This document shows, piece after piece, positions 18,645 through 28,765 of a DNA stretch of 64,000 nt. Numbering within the stretch: position 1 is the stretch's first letter; the number at the start of each line of letters is the position of its first letter. This DNA comes from Nitrosomonas sp. Lineage in GTDB: Bacteria; Pseudomonadota; Gammaproteobacteria; Burkholderiales; Nitrosomonadaceae. The stretch spans positions 21,865 to 85,864 of the forward strand of contig NZ_JAHBZY010000015.1 in the NCBI RefSeq assembly GCF_019635155.1. The letters run 5' to 3'. The translations under genes were made by a program, and so were the position numbers. The notes beneath the pieces are model-generated. The model was not told the DNA's origin, made no database searches, and saw only the letters and a list, made by a program, of their open reading frames with translations.

Positions 18645-18948
18645 GCAACACTCCCTATTTTATTAATTATGTCTATTCTTAATTGAGAAAAATCCTTTCT
18701 CTCCAGTATCTTTCAAAGCGCCATAAATCCAGAGAAAAAAAAGATAGTCCCAAAATCCGTATAACTTATGGGGGATTCAATTCTTTAACTGAGACTCTAC
18801 GAAACGTAACAACCTAGTTGGAGTAAGTAACGAAAAAACGCTCTGTTATAGATCTGGAAACCCGTGACTCAAGTACCCTTCACGCTTAAACGTTAACATA
18901 GGAAACGTGAAGAATTCGTGAAGAAAATTAGGTATCTGCCTTCGATAA
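18645..18948. promoter_or_regulatory. sbtA upstream region with phased CGTGAAG repeats
   Basis: 304 bp between the histidine-kinase stop and the sbtA-like start, both on the minus strand. CGTGAAG occurs at 18906-18912 and 18917-18923, 11 bp apart (one helical turn), and inverted (CTTCACG) at 18878-18884. Direct repeats with 11-bp phasing are typical for OmpR-family regulators, so these may be sites for the regulator encoded at 20204-20893. I see no strong terminator. Confidence 0.4.
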
Positions 18949-20223
18949 TCAAGGAAAAATAATGTGAAAAGTCGTGCCCTTACCAGGGGTACTGTCGACT
19001 TCGATACGCCAACCATAGTGGTCGCTGATACGTTTTACGATCGCCAATCCAATGCCTAAACCTTCGCCTTGCGTGGATCCGCGAAAGAAACGCTCATACA
19101 GCAAGGGCAGATAAGCCGGCTCAATGCCAATGCCTGAGTCGGCAACGGACAAACGCCGGTTGTTGAAATCCACGCGAATAAAGCCATTTTCGGTATACTG
19201 CACGGCGTTGCGCAGCAAATTCATCAGAGTAGTATGTAAGGCCTGGCGGTTCAGCACTACCGTCACAGACGGTGCGATATTGACCTCAAAATTCAGTCTT
19301 TTGCGATAAATCTCGGTACAAATCGGTTCAACTGCGTCGTAAACGCATTCAGCGATCGCAACCGGTTCAGTCACACCCAACGACTGTTCCCGCGCCAAGA
19401 ACAACAAAGCTTGCAGTTGCTCGCCCATACGCGTTGCCGCACTCTCGATCATTTTTATCCGGTGTTGAACTCTCGAAGGTACGTCAGAAGAAGCTTCCAG
19501 CAATTCGCAACTGGTCAGAATCGTGGTAATGGGCGTACGCAATTCATGGCTGATATTGGCGGTAAACTCTTGCTCGCGCTGCAGCATCCGTTTAATGCGG
19601 ATCTGGTAATCGTCCAGAGCTTGCGCCAGCTGCGCAACCTCCTCATCCATGTCGGGTTGCGTCAGCAAACCTGTCTGAACATTCCCCGTTGCCAGAGTAC
19701 TGACACGGTCCGCTAAATCCGTTACCTGCTTGACCAGTACGCCAGCCAGCAAATACCCGACAACAAAGGTAATTGCAACCACTGCAAACCAGGAAAACAA
19801 AATAATTACCCTTAATTTACTCAACCGCTGTTGATGCAGTGCAATCCGGTATGCAACCAGAAACTTCACTTCTTTATCGGTTCGCACCAGTACGTGGAAA
19901 TTCTCCAAGCCATAGTAAATCCGGTGATACCCCGCATTCAATCCACGTAAATAAGTAGGAATCTGCAGCTCGTCATCGATATTATGGATAACATAGCTTT
20001 TAAGATGCAAACCGACTTGGAAAATAAAATCGGAGTGCTTTTGATAGCGTTGAACGAGATGATCCATTTCCATCTCGATCACCTGCTCAATATGTTCCTC
20101 TTCGATATTGTCTGAGACAAAATAAAGAATGATGCAAAGCGTTCCAACGATAAAAACGCTAAAAGTTGTCAGCGCTACGGCAACCCGGTAGCGCAGGCTA
20201 TTTTCACTCGGGAATCTGAACAC
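18949..20223 (-). CDS. two-component sensor histidine kinase
   Basis: 424 residues, GTG start. TM1 is ~16-36 and TM2 ~138-163, framing a short (~100-residue) periplasmic sensor. HAMP linker follows, then HisKA with phospho-acceptor His226 (NISHELRTPITTIL), N box LMNLLRNAVQYTENG, G1 VADSGIGIEP and G2 GEGLGIGLAIVKRI. It overlaps the response-regulator gene by 20 bp and is its obvious partner. The Glu-rich sensor segment (EEEHIEQVIEMEMDH) could bind metal or polyamine ligands, but this is a guess. Confidence 0.92.
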   Translation of the reverse strand: MFRFPSENSLRYRVAVALTTFSVFIVGTLCIILYFVSDNIEEEHIEQVIEMEMDHLVQRYQKHSDFIFQVGLHLKSYVIHNIDDELQIPTYLRGLNAGYHRIYYGLENFHVLVRTDKEVKFLVAYRIALHQQRLSKLRVIILFSWFAVVAITFVVGYLLAGVLVKQVTDLADRVSTLATGNVQTGLLTQPDMDEEVAQLAQALDDYQIRIKRMLQREQEFTANISHELRTPITTILTSCELLEASSDVPSRVQHRIKMIESAATRMGEQLQALLFLAREQSLGVTEPVAIAECVYDAVEPICTEIYRKRLNFEVNIAPSVTVVLNRQALHTTLMNLLRNAVQYTENGFIRVDFNNRRLSVADSGIGIEPAYLPLLYERFFRGSTQGEGLGIGLAIVKRISDHYGWRIEVDSTPGKGTTFHIIFP

Positions 20224-20893
20224 GCGATGTCAAACAATAACCGAGACCATGCACGGTTTCTATCGGATCGTACCCTCCGGCTTTGGTCAACGCTCGCCGC
20301 AGTATGTGCATATGGCTACGCAAGGTATCACTCGTTTCCTGAACATCTTCCCACGCCTCCATTTCCAGTTCTTCACGGCTAAAAACCCTGCCCGGCTCAC
20401 TCATCATCAAAGCTAATAAACGTATGCACTTGGGAGGAAGCTTGACATTCTGATTCTCAAAACGAATGGAAAGCGTTTTCGGGTCGAAAGAAAGCTTGTC
20501 AAACTCCAATGTGCGATTGGCCACTTTTCCTGCATGCCGCTTATGCAATGCCAATAAACGCGCTTCCACTTCCTTCAAAGCAAAGGGTTTGATCAAATAA
20601 TCATCGGCCCCTTGTTCAAAACCTGCTAACTTATCTTCCAAAGTGTCTCGTGCAGTCAGCATTAAAATGGGCGTGTCGATTTGCGATTCTTGTCTTAGCT
20701 TACGACATAGCGTCATGCCATTCATCCCAGGCAAACCTAAGTCAAGTAATATTGCATCAAACCGTTGCGTAACCGCCAAGTGTAAACCTGCAACACCATT
20801 CACTGCAGCATCGACCGTATGTCCTCTTGATTCCAGAAAGTCATAGAGGTTAGCAGCAATAGCTAAATCATCTTCAATAATTAATATATGCAT
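20204..20893 (-). CDS. OmpR/PhoB-family response regulator
   Basis: About 229 residues from ATG 20893, which has an AGG-type ribosome site. A TTG at 20914 is also in frame but less likely. The receiver domain has acidic pocket EDD (7-9), phospho-acceptor Asp51 (LLDLGLPGMNG) and Lys in LIKPF. The C-terminal winged helix is typical (KLPPKCIRLLALMMSEPGRVFSREEL). It is encoded just upstream of, and overlapping, its kinase. Confidence 0.92.
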   Translation of the reverse strand: MHILIIEDDLAIAANLYDFLESRGHTVDAAVNGVAGLHLAVTQRFDAILLDLGLPGMNGMTLCRKLRQESQIDTPILMLTARDTLEDKLAGFEQGADDYLIKPFALKEVEARLLALHKRHAGKVANRTLEFDKLSFDPKTLSIRFENQNVKLPPKCIRLLALMMSEPGRVFSREELEMEAWEDVQETSDTLRSHMHILRRALTKAGGYDPIETVHGLGYCLTSRVQIPE

Positions 20894-20924
20894 AGGATTA
20901 CCTGCAACTATCAATTGGCTGTGG

Positions 20925-21998
20925 TTAAACTCCTTCAGAATGGAACCTGCGACTTAAAGAATGAACAGCACTGACTAATGCCGCAGCATTTTCCGGAGGC
21001 GTAAATTGCGAGATACCGTGTCCAAGATTAAAGACGTGCCCACTTCCTTTGCCATAGCTCGTCAGAATTTTTTCCACCTCGGCGGCAATAATTGTCGGGG
21101 TTGCAAATAGCACGGATGGATCAAGATTACCTTGCAAAGCAACCTTATCGCCGACTCGTCGACGCGCTTCCCCGATATCGATCGTCCAATCCAACCCGAT
21201 CGCATCGCACCCAATATCCGCAATTGCTTCTAACCATAAACCACCGCCTTTGGTAAAAACAATATTGGGTATACGCGAACCATTCTGCTCCCGTTTCAGA
21301 CCGGCGATTATCTGCCGGATATAGCGCAATGAAAATTCCTGATACGCAGCATGCGATAACACACCACCCCAGGTATCGAAAATCATAACGGCTTGCGCGC
21401 CTGATTCAATCTGTGCATTCAAATAAGCCGTCACGGCTTTTGCATTGATCTCCAAAATATGATGCAGCAGCTCAGGCCGTGCGTACATCATAGTTTTGAT
21501 TTCACGGAACTCGGTGCCGCCACGCCCTTCCACCATGTAACAGGCAAGTGTAAAAGGGCTACCGGAAAATCCGATTAACGGCACTCGATTGTCCAGCGCT
21601 TTCCTGATCTCGGATACGGCGTCCATCACATAACGCAATTCCGCCCCCGGATCGGGAACCTTCAGTGCCTGGATTTCAGCTTCATTCCGCAAAGGATGCT
21701 TAAACATGGGGCCTTCGCCCTGAGAAAAGTATAATCCCAACCCCATTGCATCCGGGATTGTTAAAATATCAGAAAACAATATGGCAGCATCCAGCGGAAA
21801 ACGAGCAAGCGGCTGCATGGTAACTTCGGTTGCAAATCCAGGGTTCTTACATAGAGAAAGAAAATCACCCGCGCGCGCGCGCGTTTCATTATATTCCGCA
21901 AGATATCTACCCGCTTGCCGCATCAACCAAACAGGCGTGTATTCAATGGGTTGCTTCAGCAATGCGCGTAGCAACGTGTCGTTTTTAAGTGTTGTCAT
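20925..21998 (-). CDS. hemE: uroporphyrinogen decarboxylase
   Basis: 357 residues. The N-terminal signature [15 protein letters not shown] and the internal [16 protein letters not shown] and VMIFDTWGG motifs are diagnostic of HemE. It converts uroporphyrinogen III to coproporphyrinogen III in haem synthesis, important in a cytochrome-rich ammonia oxidiser. It lies upstream of the two-component genes on the same strand. Confidence 0.97.
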   Translation of the reverse strand: MTTLKNDTLLRALLKQPIEYTPVWLMRQAGRYLAEYNETRARAGDFLSLCKNPGFATEVTMQPLARFPLDAAILFSDILTIPDAMGLGLYFSQGEGPMFKHPLRNEAEIQALKVPDPGAELRYVMDAVSEIRKALDNRVPLIGFSGSPFTLACYMVEGRGGTEFREIKTMMYARPELLHHILEINAKAVTAYLNAQIESGAQAVMIFDTWGGVLSHAAYQEFSLRYIRQIIAGLKREQNGSRIPNIVFTKGGGLWLEAIADIGCDAIGLDWTIDIGEARRRVGDKVALQGNLDPSVLFATPTIIAAEVEKILTSYGKGSGHVFNLGHGISQFTPPENAAALVSAVHSLSRRFHSEGV

Positions 21999-22201
21999 CC
22001 AAAAGCCTCTATTTATAATTGTTATAAAAGGCTACCTTCCCGTAAATATTTAACCTTTTCCTAACCGTGATTTTACCAGCGAATGGCCATCACGTATATT
22101 CTCATTCCATAGGATAAAACCAATGCGTGTCGTTTCGCGCATCCGACCATGACAACTGGACAAGTAATCCAAGCAACTGCACACCGTACAACTATTGCTT
22201 G

Positions 22202-23323
22202 TCAGTCTTGTGCAATCGTGAATAAACGTTGGTATTCTTTGATGGCATAACGATCTGTCATGCCAGCAATATAATCTGCAACCGCTTGTTGCCCTTCCGC
22301 TTCAAATTTTTCTTGATACTTCTGCGGTAATAGCCTTATTTCCGAACTGAACGCGGAAAATAATTTTTCGATGGTATGACGCGCTTTGTTATTCATGCGC
22401 ACCACACGAAAATGCCGGTATAGCTTATCGAACAAAAATTTCTTTAATTCCTGCTGCTCTTTTTTTACCTGCCCGCTGAAACCAATCAGCGGAGGTGCGG
22501 CATGCACATCTTCCAAATTGCGGATACAGGCATCCCGGATATTTTGGGTGCTCTGTTGTATCAGATCGGTTACTAACGTATTGATCATGTTGCGCACCGT
22601 TTCATAAACCATACGCCGTTCCGAAAGCGATGGATGCAGGGTTTTCACGCGCAGCAGGTGGCGGGAGAAAATCGAAACTTCCTGCAATTGCGCCAAATTG
22701 ATCAACCCGGATCGCAAACCGTCATCGACATCATGATTATTATAGGCAATTTCATCAGCAAGATTCGCTAATTGCGCTTCCAAAGATGGGCTTTTATGTT
22801 GCAAGAAACGTTCCCCTAACGCTCCTAATTTTTGTGCATTTTTTTTCGCCACATGCTTAAGAATACCTTCCCGGGTCTCATAACATAGATTAAGACCATC
22901 GAAGGTCGCATAACGCTCTTCGAGCACATCAACAACCCGCAAGGATTGAAGATTGTGTTCAAAACCACCGTAGTCGCGCATGCAATTATTCAATGCGTCT
23001 TGCCCGGCATGTCCGAATGGTGTATGCCCCAGGTCATGCGCCAAGGTTATGGCTTCAACCAAATCCTCGTTCAGTCCCAAGTTTCTTGCAATCGATCGGC
23101 CGATCTGGGCAACCTCCAGACTATGTGTTAAGCGCGTACGAAACAGATCCCCTTCATGATTAACAAACACTTGGGTTTTATATTCCAACCGGCGGAAAGC
23201 CGCTGAGTGGATGATACGATCCCGGTCTCGCTGAAATTCGCTTCGTCCGGTCGGCGATTCTTCAAAAATCACGCGCCCTCGTGAATTCTCGGAAGACACC
23301 GCATAATCGGTCAGTTTATTCAT
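22202..23323 (-). CDS. dgt: deoxyguanosinetriphosphate triphosphohydrolase-like HD protein
   Basis: 373 residues. The HD-domain residues are [10 protein letters not shown] (His67), [13 protein letters not shown] (His96, Asp97) and a later NNHDVDDGL. This is the short dGTPase-like type that hydrolyses dNTPs to nucleosides and triphosphate and is found after aroB in many beta- and gammaproteobacteria. The start overlaps the aroKB stop by 8 bp, so translation is probably coupled. Confidence 0.93.
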   Translation of the reverse strand: MNKLTDYAVSSENSRGRVIFEESPTGRSEFQRDRDRIIHSAAFRRLEYKTQVFVNHEGDLFRTRLTHSLEVAQIGRSIARNLGLNEDLVEAITLAHDLGHTPFGHAGQDALNNCMRDYGGFEHNLQSLRVVDVLEERYATFDGLNLCYETREGILKHVAKKNAQKLGALGERFLQHKSPSLEAQLANLADEIAYNNHDVDDGLRSGLINLAQLQEVSIFSRHLLRVKTLHPSLSERRMVYETVRNMINTLVTDLIQQSTQNIRDACIRNLEDVHAAPPLIGFSGQVKKEQQELKKFLFDKLYRHFRVVRMNNKARHTIEKLFSAFSSEIRLLPQKYQEKFEAEGQQAVADYIAGMTDRYAIKEYQRLFTIAQD

Positions 23324-25013
23324 GCGGCATGCAAGCCCGAATCGTATCGTTCAGTAATTCAGGAGGCACATCGGCGCGCATCACCGCTTCTCCGATGCGA
23401 TTAAGAACAATAAAACGCGTTTTACCAGACTCCACTTTCTTATCCAGCATCATCAACTCCAGATACTGTTCCACAGGCATTTTCGGTGCAACAACCGGCA
23501 GGCCTACTTGCAGAAAAATTTTGCGGATTCGATTCACATCCGTTTCGCTAATTAACTTCATGCGACGTGATAACTCCGCCGCCAGAATAGTTCCGGCCGC
23601 CACCGCTTCGCCATGCAACCAAACACCATAACCCATGCCATTTTCAATCGCATGACCAAAAGTATGCCCCAAATTCAATAACGCCCTGACGCCCCTCTCC
23701 CGCTCATCGGATGCAACGATCTCCGCTTTGTTTTCGCAGCTCCGCCGAATCGCTTCGTTTAACGTTGTCGGATCACGCGCCAGCAGCCGATGCATGTTTT
23801 GCTCCAACCATTCGAAAAAAACCGGATCACGGATCAAACCGTATTTAATGATTTCAGCAATTCCCGCGCGCAGCTCCCGATCAGGTAAGGTATTCAGCGT
23901 TGCGCTATCGGCTAGCACCATCCGTGGCTGATAAAATGCGCCGATCATGTTTTTACCTAATGGGTGATTGATACCCGTTTTACCGCCGACCGAGGAATCG
24001 ACTTGCGCCAATAGCGTGGTTGGAATTTGGATAAATGGAACACCGCGTAAATAAGTTGCTGCGGCAAATCCGGTTAAATCACCGACTACGCCACCACCCA
24101 ACGCCAAGATTGCGGTTTTGCGTTCGCAATGGTTTTTGAGCAACGCATCAAAAATCAAATTCAATGTTTCCCAATTTTTACAGGCTTCGCCGTCTGGAAG
24201 AATAATGGGAATAGAAACAACCCCTCTGGTTTCCAAGGCTGCACGCAACTTATCCAGATAGAGCGGTGCAATGGTAGTATTGCTGACAATTGCCACCCGT
24301 TTTTGCGGCAAGCAATTAACAATCAGATCAATCTGCTGCAATATTCCATGCCCCACATGAATTGGATAGTTGCGTTTTTCAGATGAAGACGTAAAATCTA
24401 CCGTAATGGTTTGCATAACATCCTTGTCTCTACCGTACATAATATAATCGAGGTCGTTAGAAATTAATTTATTGATAAGTTTTTGAACGAGAAAACGAAT
24501 GCCTTGCTTACCGCTGTCGACAATGAGATGCGCCGTTTCGCGATACAGCGAATCCCGCTGACCGTAAAGTTCGCTCAACCGGGCATACAAATTATCGGTC
24601 TGTAGCAACGGACGATTCTTATCATACCGGGTACGCCGGTATAAATCATTGACCGATGCCCGCAGATAGATGACGATGCCACTGCGTCGCAACAACTGCC
24701 GGTTGCCTGAATTAAGGACAGCCCCGCCCCCGGTCGCCAGCACCACATTCTCTTTATTAACCAGATCAGACAAGGTTTCCGATTCGCGTTTCCGGAATCC
24801 GGCTTCGCCTTCGATTTCAAAAATTACCGGGATTTTTACACCGGTACGCTTCTGAATTTCATGATCGGAATCAATAAATTCTTTATTCAGCGCATTGGCC
24901 AGCGCTTTGCCGATCGTAGTTTTGCCAGCACCCATCATGCCAATCAAAATAATATTGGTATTTCCGATTTTTTTCTGAAGAGGTTGCAGCATTTTCGTTT
25001 TACTTAAATTCAT
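23316..25013 (-). CDS. aroK-aroB: fused shikimate kinase / 3-dehydroquinate synthase
   Basis: 565 residues in one uninterrupted frame. Residues ~18-190 are shikimate kinase (Walker [29 protein letters not shown]). Residues ~200-565 are 3-dehydroquinate synthase ([53 protein letters not shown]). In most relatives aroK and aroB are adjacent separate genes. Here no stop separates them. An internal ATG at 24416 with AAGGA 5 nt upstream would still allow a free AroB. Both enzymes serve the shikimate pathway to aromatic amino acids. Confidence 0.93.
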   Translation of the reverse strand: MNLSKTKMLQPLQKKIGNTNIILIGMMGAGKTTIGKALANALNKEFIDSDHEIQKRTGVKIPVIFEIEGEAGFRKRESETLSDLVNKENVVLATGGGAVLNSGNRQLLRRSGIVIYLRASVNDLYRRTRYDKNRPLLQTDNLYARLSELYGQRDSLYRETAHLIVDSGKQGIRFLVQKLINKLISNDLDYIMYGRDKDVMQTITVDFTSSSEKRNYPIHVGHGILQQIDLIVNCLPQKRVAIVSNTTIAPLYLDKLRAALETRGVVSIPIILPDGEACKNWETLNLIFDALLKNHCERKTAILALGGGVVGDLTGFAAATYLRGVPFIQIPTTLLAQVDSSVGGKTGINHPLGKNMIGAFYQPRMVLADSATLNTLPDRELRAGIAEIIKYGLIRDPVFFEWLEQNMHRLLARDPTTLNEAIRRSCENKAEIVASDERERGVRALLNLGHTFGHAIENGMGYGVWLHGEAVAAGTILAAELSRRMKLISETDVNRIRKIFLQVGLPVVAPKMPVEQYLELMMLDKKVESGKTRFIVLNRIGEAVMRADVPPELLNDTIRACMPHE

Positions 25014-25117
25014 AGCCGTGATTGTAGCTGAATTAGCAGCTTGCTCGCGGGAACACTTTCCATCGGGCTGAGCTTCCGCCGAGATAATCCCTGAGAACCC
25101 CTTACCATTCGATCAAT

Positions 25118-28100
25118 TTATGCGGCTGGTTGCTGCGGTACAGTTTTATCCTTATTTCCGGATTGTTTGGAACTCTGCTTGCGTACAAACCAAGAAAAAA
25201 ATAGTGGCACAAAAATTGTTGCGATCGTCGTGGCCAGTATCATCCCGCCAAAAACGCCGGTCCCCATGGATTGCCGGGCTGCCGAACCGGCACCGGTGGC
25301 TAATACCAAGGGAACGACACCCAGTATAAAAGCCATCGAGGTCATCACAATGGGGCGGAAACGAAGTTGCGCGGACCGTATGGCTGCGTGAGAAATCGCC
25401 ACACCTTGTTTCATTTTTTGGTTTGCAAATTCGACCAGTAGTATCGCATTCTTCGCTGTCAATCCGATCAAAGTCACCATACCGATCTGAAAATAAATAT
25501 CGTTCGGCATGCCACGCAACAAAATCGCCATCAAAGCCCCCATCATCGCGAAAGGGATCGCCATGATGACCGCTAATGGCAATGCCCAGGTTTCAAATTG
25601 CGCCGCTAAAATAAGAAAGACCATTATAACTGCCAGACTCACCGCCATAATCGCAGCCGACCCCATCTTCTTCTCTTGAAAAGCTGCCCCCGTCCAGGCG
25701 ATCTGATAACTATCCGGTAATGTTCTAGCCGCAATTTCCTCCACCCGTGCAATCGCTTCGCCGGAACTCACCCCCTTCGTACCGCTGCCCATCACCTTAG
25801 CCGCTAACAAGCCATTAAACCGCTCCAGCTGTTCCGCACCAACGATATGTTTCACCATACTTAAGGCCGACAACGGAATCATCGCACCTGATTCTGAACG
25901 CACATATACTTTCCCAAGATCCTCCGCGGTCATTCTGAATGGCGCTTCAGCCTGCAATTGCACGCGATAGGTTCGCCCGAAACGATTAAAATCATTCACA
26001 TAAAATGAACCCATGGTGCTTTGCAATGCTGCATAGATATCCGATATCAACACGCCCTGTGCAATCGCCTTGGCATCATCGACTTCAATAAAATATTGCG
26101 GCACCGATGACCGCAAGAATGTATTTACAGTTGCCAATTTAGGATCCTGCCGCAGCGTCTGCATCAATTCGTCGACAACACGCGCCAATTGTGCCGGATC
26201 AGAATCCGTTCGGCTCTGCACGAACAATTCAAACCCGCCGGTGCTGCCAAGCCCGCGAATCGCCGGCGGGTTAAATGCAATAGCCATTCCATCCGGCTGC
26301 TGCGCACCGGCTTCCGTCATTTTCTTGACCACATCTTCAGCGGTAATGGTCCGTTCAGACCAGTCTTTCATTCGTAAAAAAATCGTCGACACATTCGCTT
26401 TGTTTCCGCCGCCGACAAAATCCAGGCCGTTGACAGAGAATTGAAAAGTTACACCGGGTAACTGCCCCATTTCGGTCGTAATGGCATTCGCCGTTTGAAT
26501 CGTCCTGCCAAGTGCCGCACCATCGGGCAAAATTACCGCCCCCAGTACGAATCCTTGATCTTCCGGCGGTATAAAACTATCCGGAATTCTATTTATCAGA
26601 ACAATTAAACACACGATCACTGCTGCGAATATCAGCGTACTTTTGATCGAATTTCGCAGACTCAGCCCCACCATTCCGACATATAACCGACGAGTGCGCT
26701 CAAAATAGCGATTAAACCAGGAAAAGAAAGCCGATTGCCGGTGCGTGGATCGAAGTAACATCGCACATAGCGTCGGTGTCAACGTTAATGCCACGATGCC
26801 TGAAATCACACCGGCGACAGCCACGGTCACCGCGAATTGCTGATATAACTCCCCGGCGATGCCTCCCAAAAACGCTACGGGAACAAAGACCGCCACCAAT
26901 ACCATGGTCATGGCCACCACAGCGCTGGAAACTTGCTGCATTGCTTTCATCGCCGCATCAATCGGCGATAACTTTTCATGTGATATCAGGCGCTCAATAT
27001 TTTCCAGCACCACAATGGCATCATCGACCACGATGCCTATCGACAATACCATGGCAAACAGCGTCAAAGTATTAATGGAGTATCCAAGTAACCACAATCC
27101 GGCAAACGTGCCGATCAACGAAATCGGAATGGCAATGATCGGGATAAGAGTCGCTCGCCAGCTCTGCAAAAACAGATACACGACCAGCACGACCAGCAGC
27201 AAAGCTTCTCCCAAGGTCTTCACAACCTCCCAAATCGATGCTTTAACAAAAATACTGGTATCGTACGATATGACGTATTCCATGCCTTCCGGAAAATACT
27301 GCTTCAACTCAGCCATTTTGGCTTTAACCGCTGCAGCAGTTTCCAGCGCATTGGCGCCGGATCGCAGAAAAATTCCGATTCCCAAGCCGGGTTGGCCATT
27401 CAGCAATGTACGCGTCGCATAATCCTGCGCACCCAGTTCAATGCGTGCGACATCTCTCAGATAAAGCACACCGCGCACCCCATCGGAGCGCAGAATCACT
27501 TCTTCGAATTGCTCGGGTTCCAATAACCGACCCTTCGCAGTCACTGTATAGACCAGCTGCTGGTCGGCCAATGCAGGTTCCTGACCGATTTTCCCGATTG
27601 CTTGCTGTGCATTCTGTGCACGAATGGCATTCACGATATCACTGGTGGTAACCCCCAGTTGCGCCATACGATCCGGCCGCAACCAGATTCGCATGGAATA
27701 GTCTTGCGCACCAAAAATCCGCGCTTCGCCCACTCCCGTGGCGCGTCTCAGATCATCCAGCAAGTTGATTGCAATAAAATTGCTAAGGAACAGCGTATTA
27801 TGTTTTGGATCGCTGGAAGTCAGTGCTAAAACCAGCAATAAATCATTCGAACGCTTCTGAACGGTAACGCCGGTTCGTCTAACCTCATCGGGCAAACGCG
27901 CCAACGCGGTATTGACTTCGTTACTGACATTAAAAACAGCGCGATCAACATCGGTTCCGATTTCAAACGTAATCGTAATCGTCAACCGGCCGCTGGAGTC
28001 AGCGCTGGAATTAAAGTATAACAGCCCTTCAATAGCGCTAAGTTTCTCTTCAATGGGCGCTGCTACGGTTTTTATCATTGTTTCGGCACTCGCACCTGGA

Positions 28101-28246
28101 AAGGTCGCCGTTACTATGACCGTGGGAGGCGTAATCCGAGGATACTGTTCAATCGGCAATTGTATCGCCGCAGCCAGCCCCGCCAACACGATGATGATTG
28201 ACAATACCGAAGCAAAAATCGGCCGTTCAAGAAAAAATTTAGTCAT
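25118..28246 (-). CDS. RND efflux pump, HAE1 (AcrB-type) inner-membrane subunit
   Basis: About 1042 residues from Met MTKFFLERPIFASVL at 28246, the conserved start of the family. A 20-residue upstream extension to 28306 is possible but atypical. The proton-relay segment GIVVDDAIVVLENIER and 12 transmembrane helices with two large periplasmic loops are present. It exports hydrophobic drugs or metabolites by H+ antiport. Normally a membrane-fusion protein gene sits immediately upstream. Here there is none on either side, so it must borrow an adaptor and outer-membrane channel. The C-terminus ends in a Lys/Gln-rich tail. Confidence 0.93.
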   Translation of the reverse strand: MTKFFLERPIFASVLSIIIVLAGLAAAIQLPIEQYPRITPPTVIVTATFPGASAETMIKTVAAPIEEKLSAIEGLLYFNSSADSSGRLTITITFEIGTDVDRAVFNVSNEVNTALARLPDEVRRTGVTVQKRSNDLLLVLALTSSDPKHNTLFLSNFIAINLLDDLRRATGVGEARIFGAQDYSMRIWLRPDRMAQLGVTTSDIVNAIRAQNAQQAIGKIGQEPALADQQLVYTVTAKGRLLEPEQFEEVILRSDGVRGVLYLRDVARIELGAQDYATRTLLNGQPGLGIGIFLRSGANALETAAAVKAKMAELKQYFPEGMEYVISYDTSIFVKASIWEVVKTLGEALLLVVLVVYLFLQSWRATLIPIIAIPISLIGTFAGLWLLGYSINTLTLFAMVLSIGIVVDDAIVVLENIERLISHEKLSPIDAAMKAMQQVSSAVVAMTMVLVAVFVPVAFLGGIAGELYQQFAVTVAVAGVISGIVALTLTPTLCAMLLRSTHRQSAFFSWFNRYFERTRRLYVGMVGLSLRNSIKSTLIFAAVIVCLIVLINRIPDSFIPPEDQGFVLGAVILPDGAALGRTIQTANAITTEMGQLPGVTFQFSVNGLDFVGGGNKANVSTIFLRMKDWSERTITAEDVVKKMTEAGAQQPDGMAIAFNPPAIRGLGSTGGFELFVQSRTDSDPAQLARVVDELMQTLRQDPKLATVNTFLRSSVPQYFIEVDDAKAIAQGVLISDIYAALQSTMGSFYVNDFNRFGRTYRVQLQAEAPFRMTAEDLGKVYVRSESGAMIPLSALSMVKHIVGAEQLERFNGLLAAKVMGSGTKGVSSGEAIARVEEIAARTLPDSYQIAWTGAAFQEKKMGSAAIMAVSLAVIMVFLILAAQFETWALPLAVIMAIPFAMMGALMAILLRGMPNDIYFQIGMVTLIGLTAKNAILLVEFANQKMKQGVAISHAAIRSAQLRFRPIVMTSMAFILGVVPLVLATGAGSAARQSMGTGVFGGMILATTIATIFVPLFFSWFVRKQSSKQSGNKDKTVPQQPAA

Positions 28247-28306
28247 GAAACTGTTATCGCTATTGTTAACCGCTCCTCCAAGATGCACGCAGTTCCGTAA
28301 AATCAA

Positions 28307-28765
28307 GGTTCGAAGCTATCGCAAATTAAAATCGGGAATTTAAGTATTACTGGGAGTCACTTCAGGATTCCACGACTGGATCTTGCTTAGGCCGAATCGT
28401 GTTGAAACCAGTGTGATTAGCTGATTGCCGCATTAGATTGGATTCTCATTGCCCGTATCGCAAACCTTGATCGCATTCAACATGCGTCGTCAAAGACGTT
28501 ATCTTATTACAATCATCGCCCTGATAAGTCCCGCATTATTGTAACAGTAGGCTCAACTGTCGAGATCTTTTTACGAATGGCTGTTACAAATAAAAACACC
28601 ACCTGGATACCAGGTGGTGTTTTTATCAAGGAAAACCAAATTGCCTGCGCAAACAAATTACTGCATTAGGTGACGCTCAAAAATTCATCTATCTTGAGAA
28701 TATATCGCGCGTTTTTTGCACCCCATTTGCTTGACATCATATCTTGCTCGGCAAATTAATCAATG
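28307..28765. other. intergenic region between MCP and RND genes
   Basis: About 460 bp. It carries the strong hairpin at 28592-28624. The remaining 300 bp upstream of the RND gene shows no adaptor-protein remnant and no promoter I would defend. Confidence 0.5.
28592..28624. terminator. bidirectional intrinsic terminator after the MCP gene
   Basis: A perfect 15-bp inverted repeat (28592-28606 and 28610-28624) with a 3-nt loop. The GC-rich core CACCACCTGG is flanked by A5 on one side and T5 on the other, so it works as a rho-independent terminator in both directions. It lies 142 bp beyond the MCP stop codon. Confidence 0.85.
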
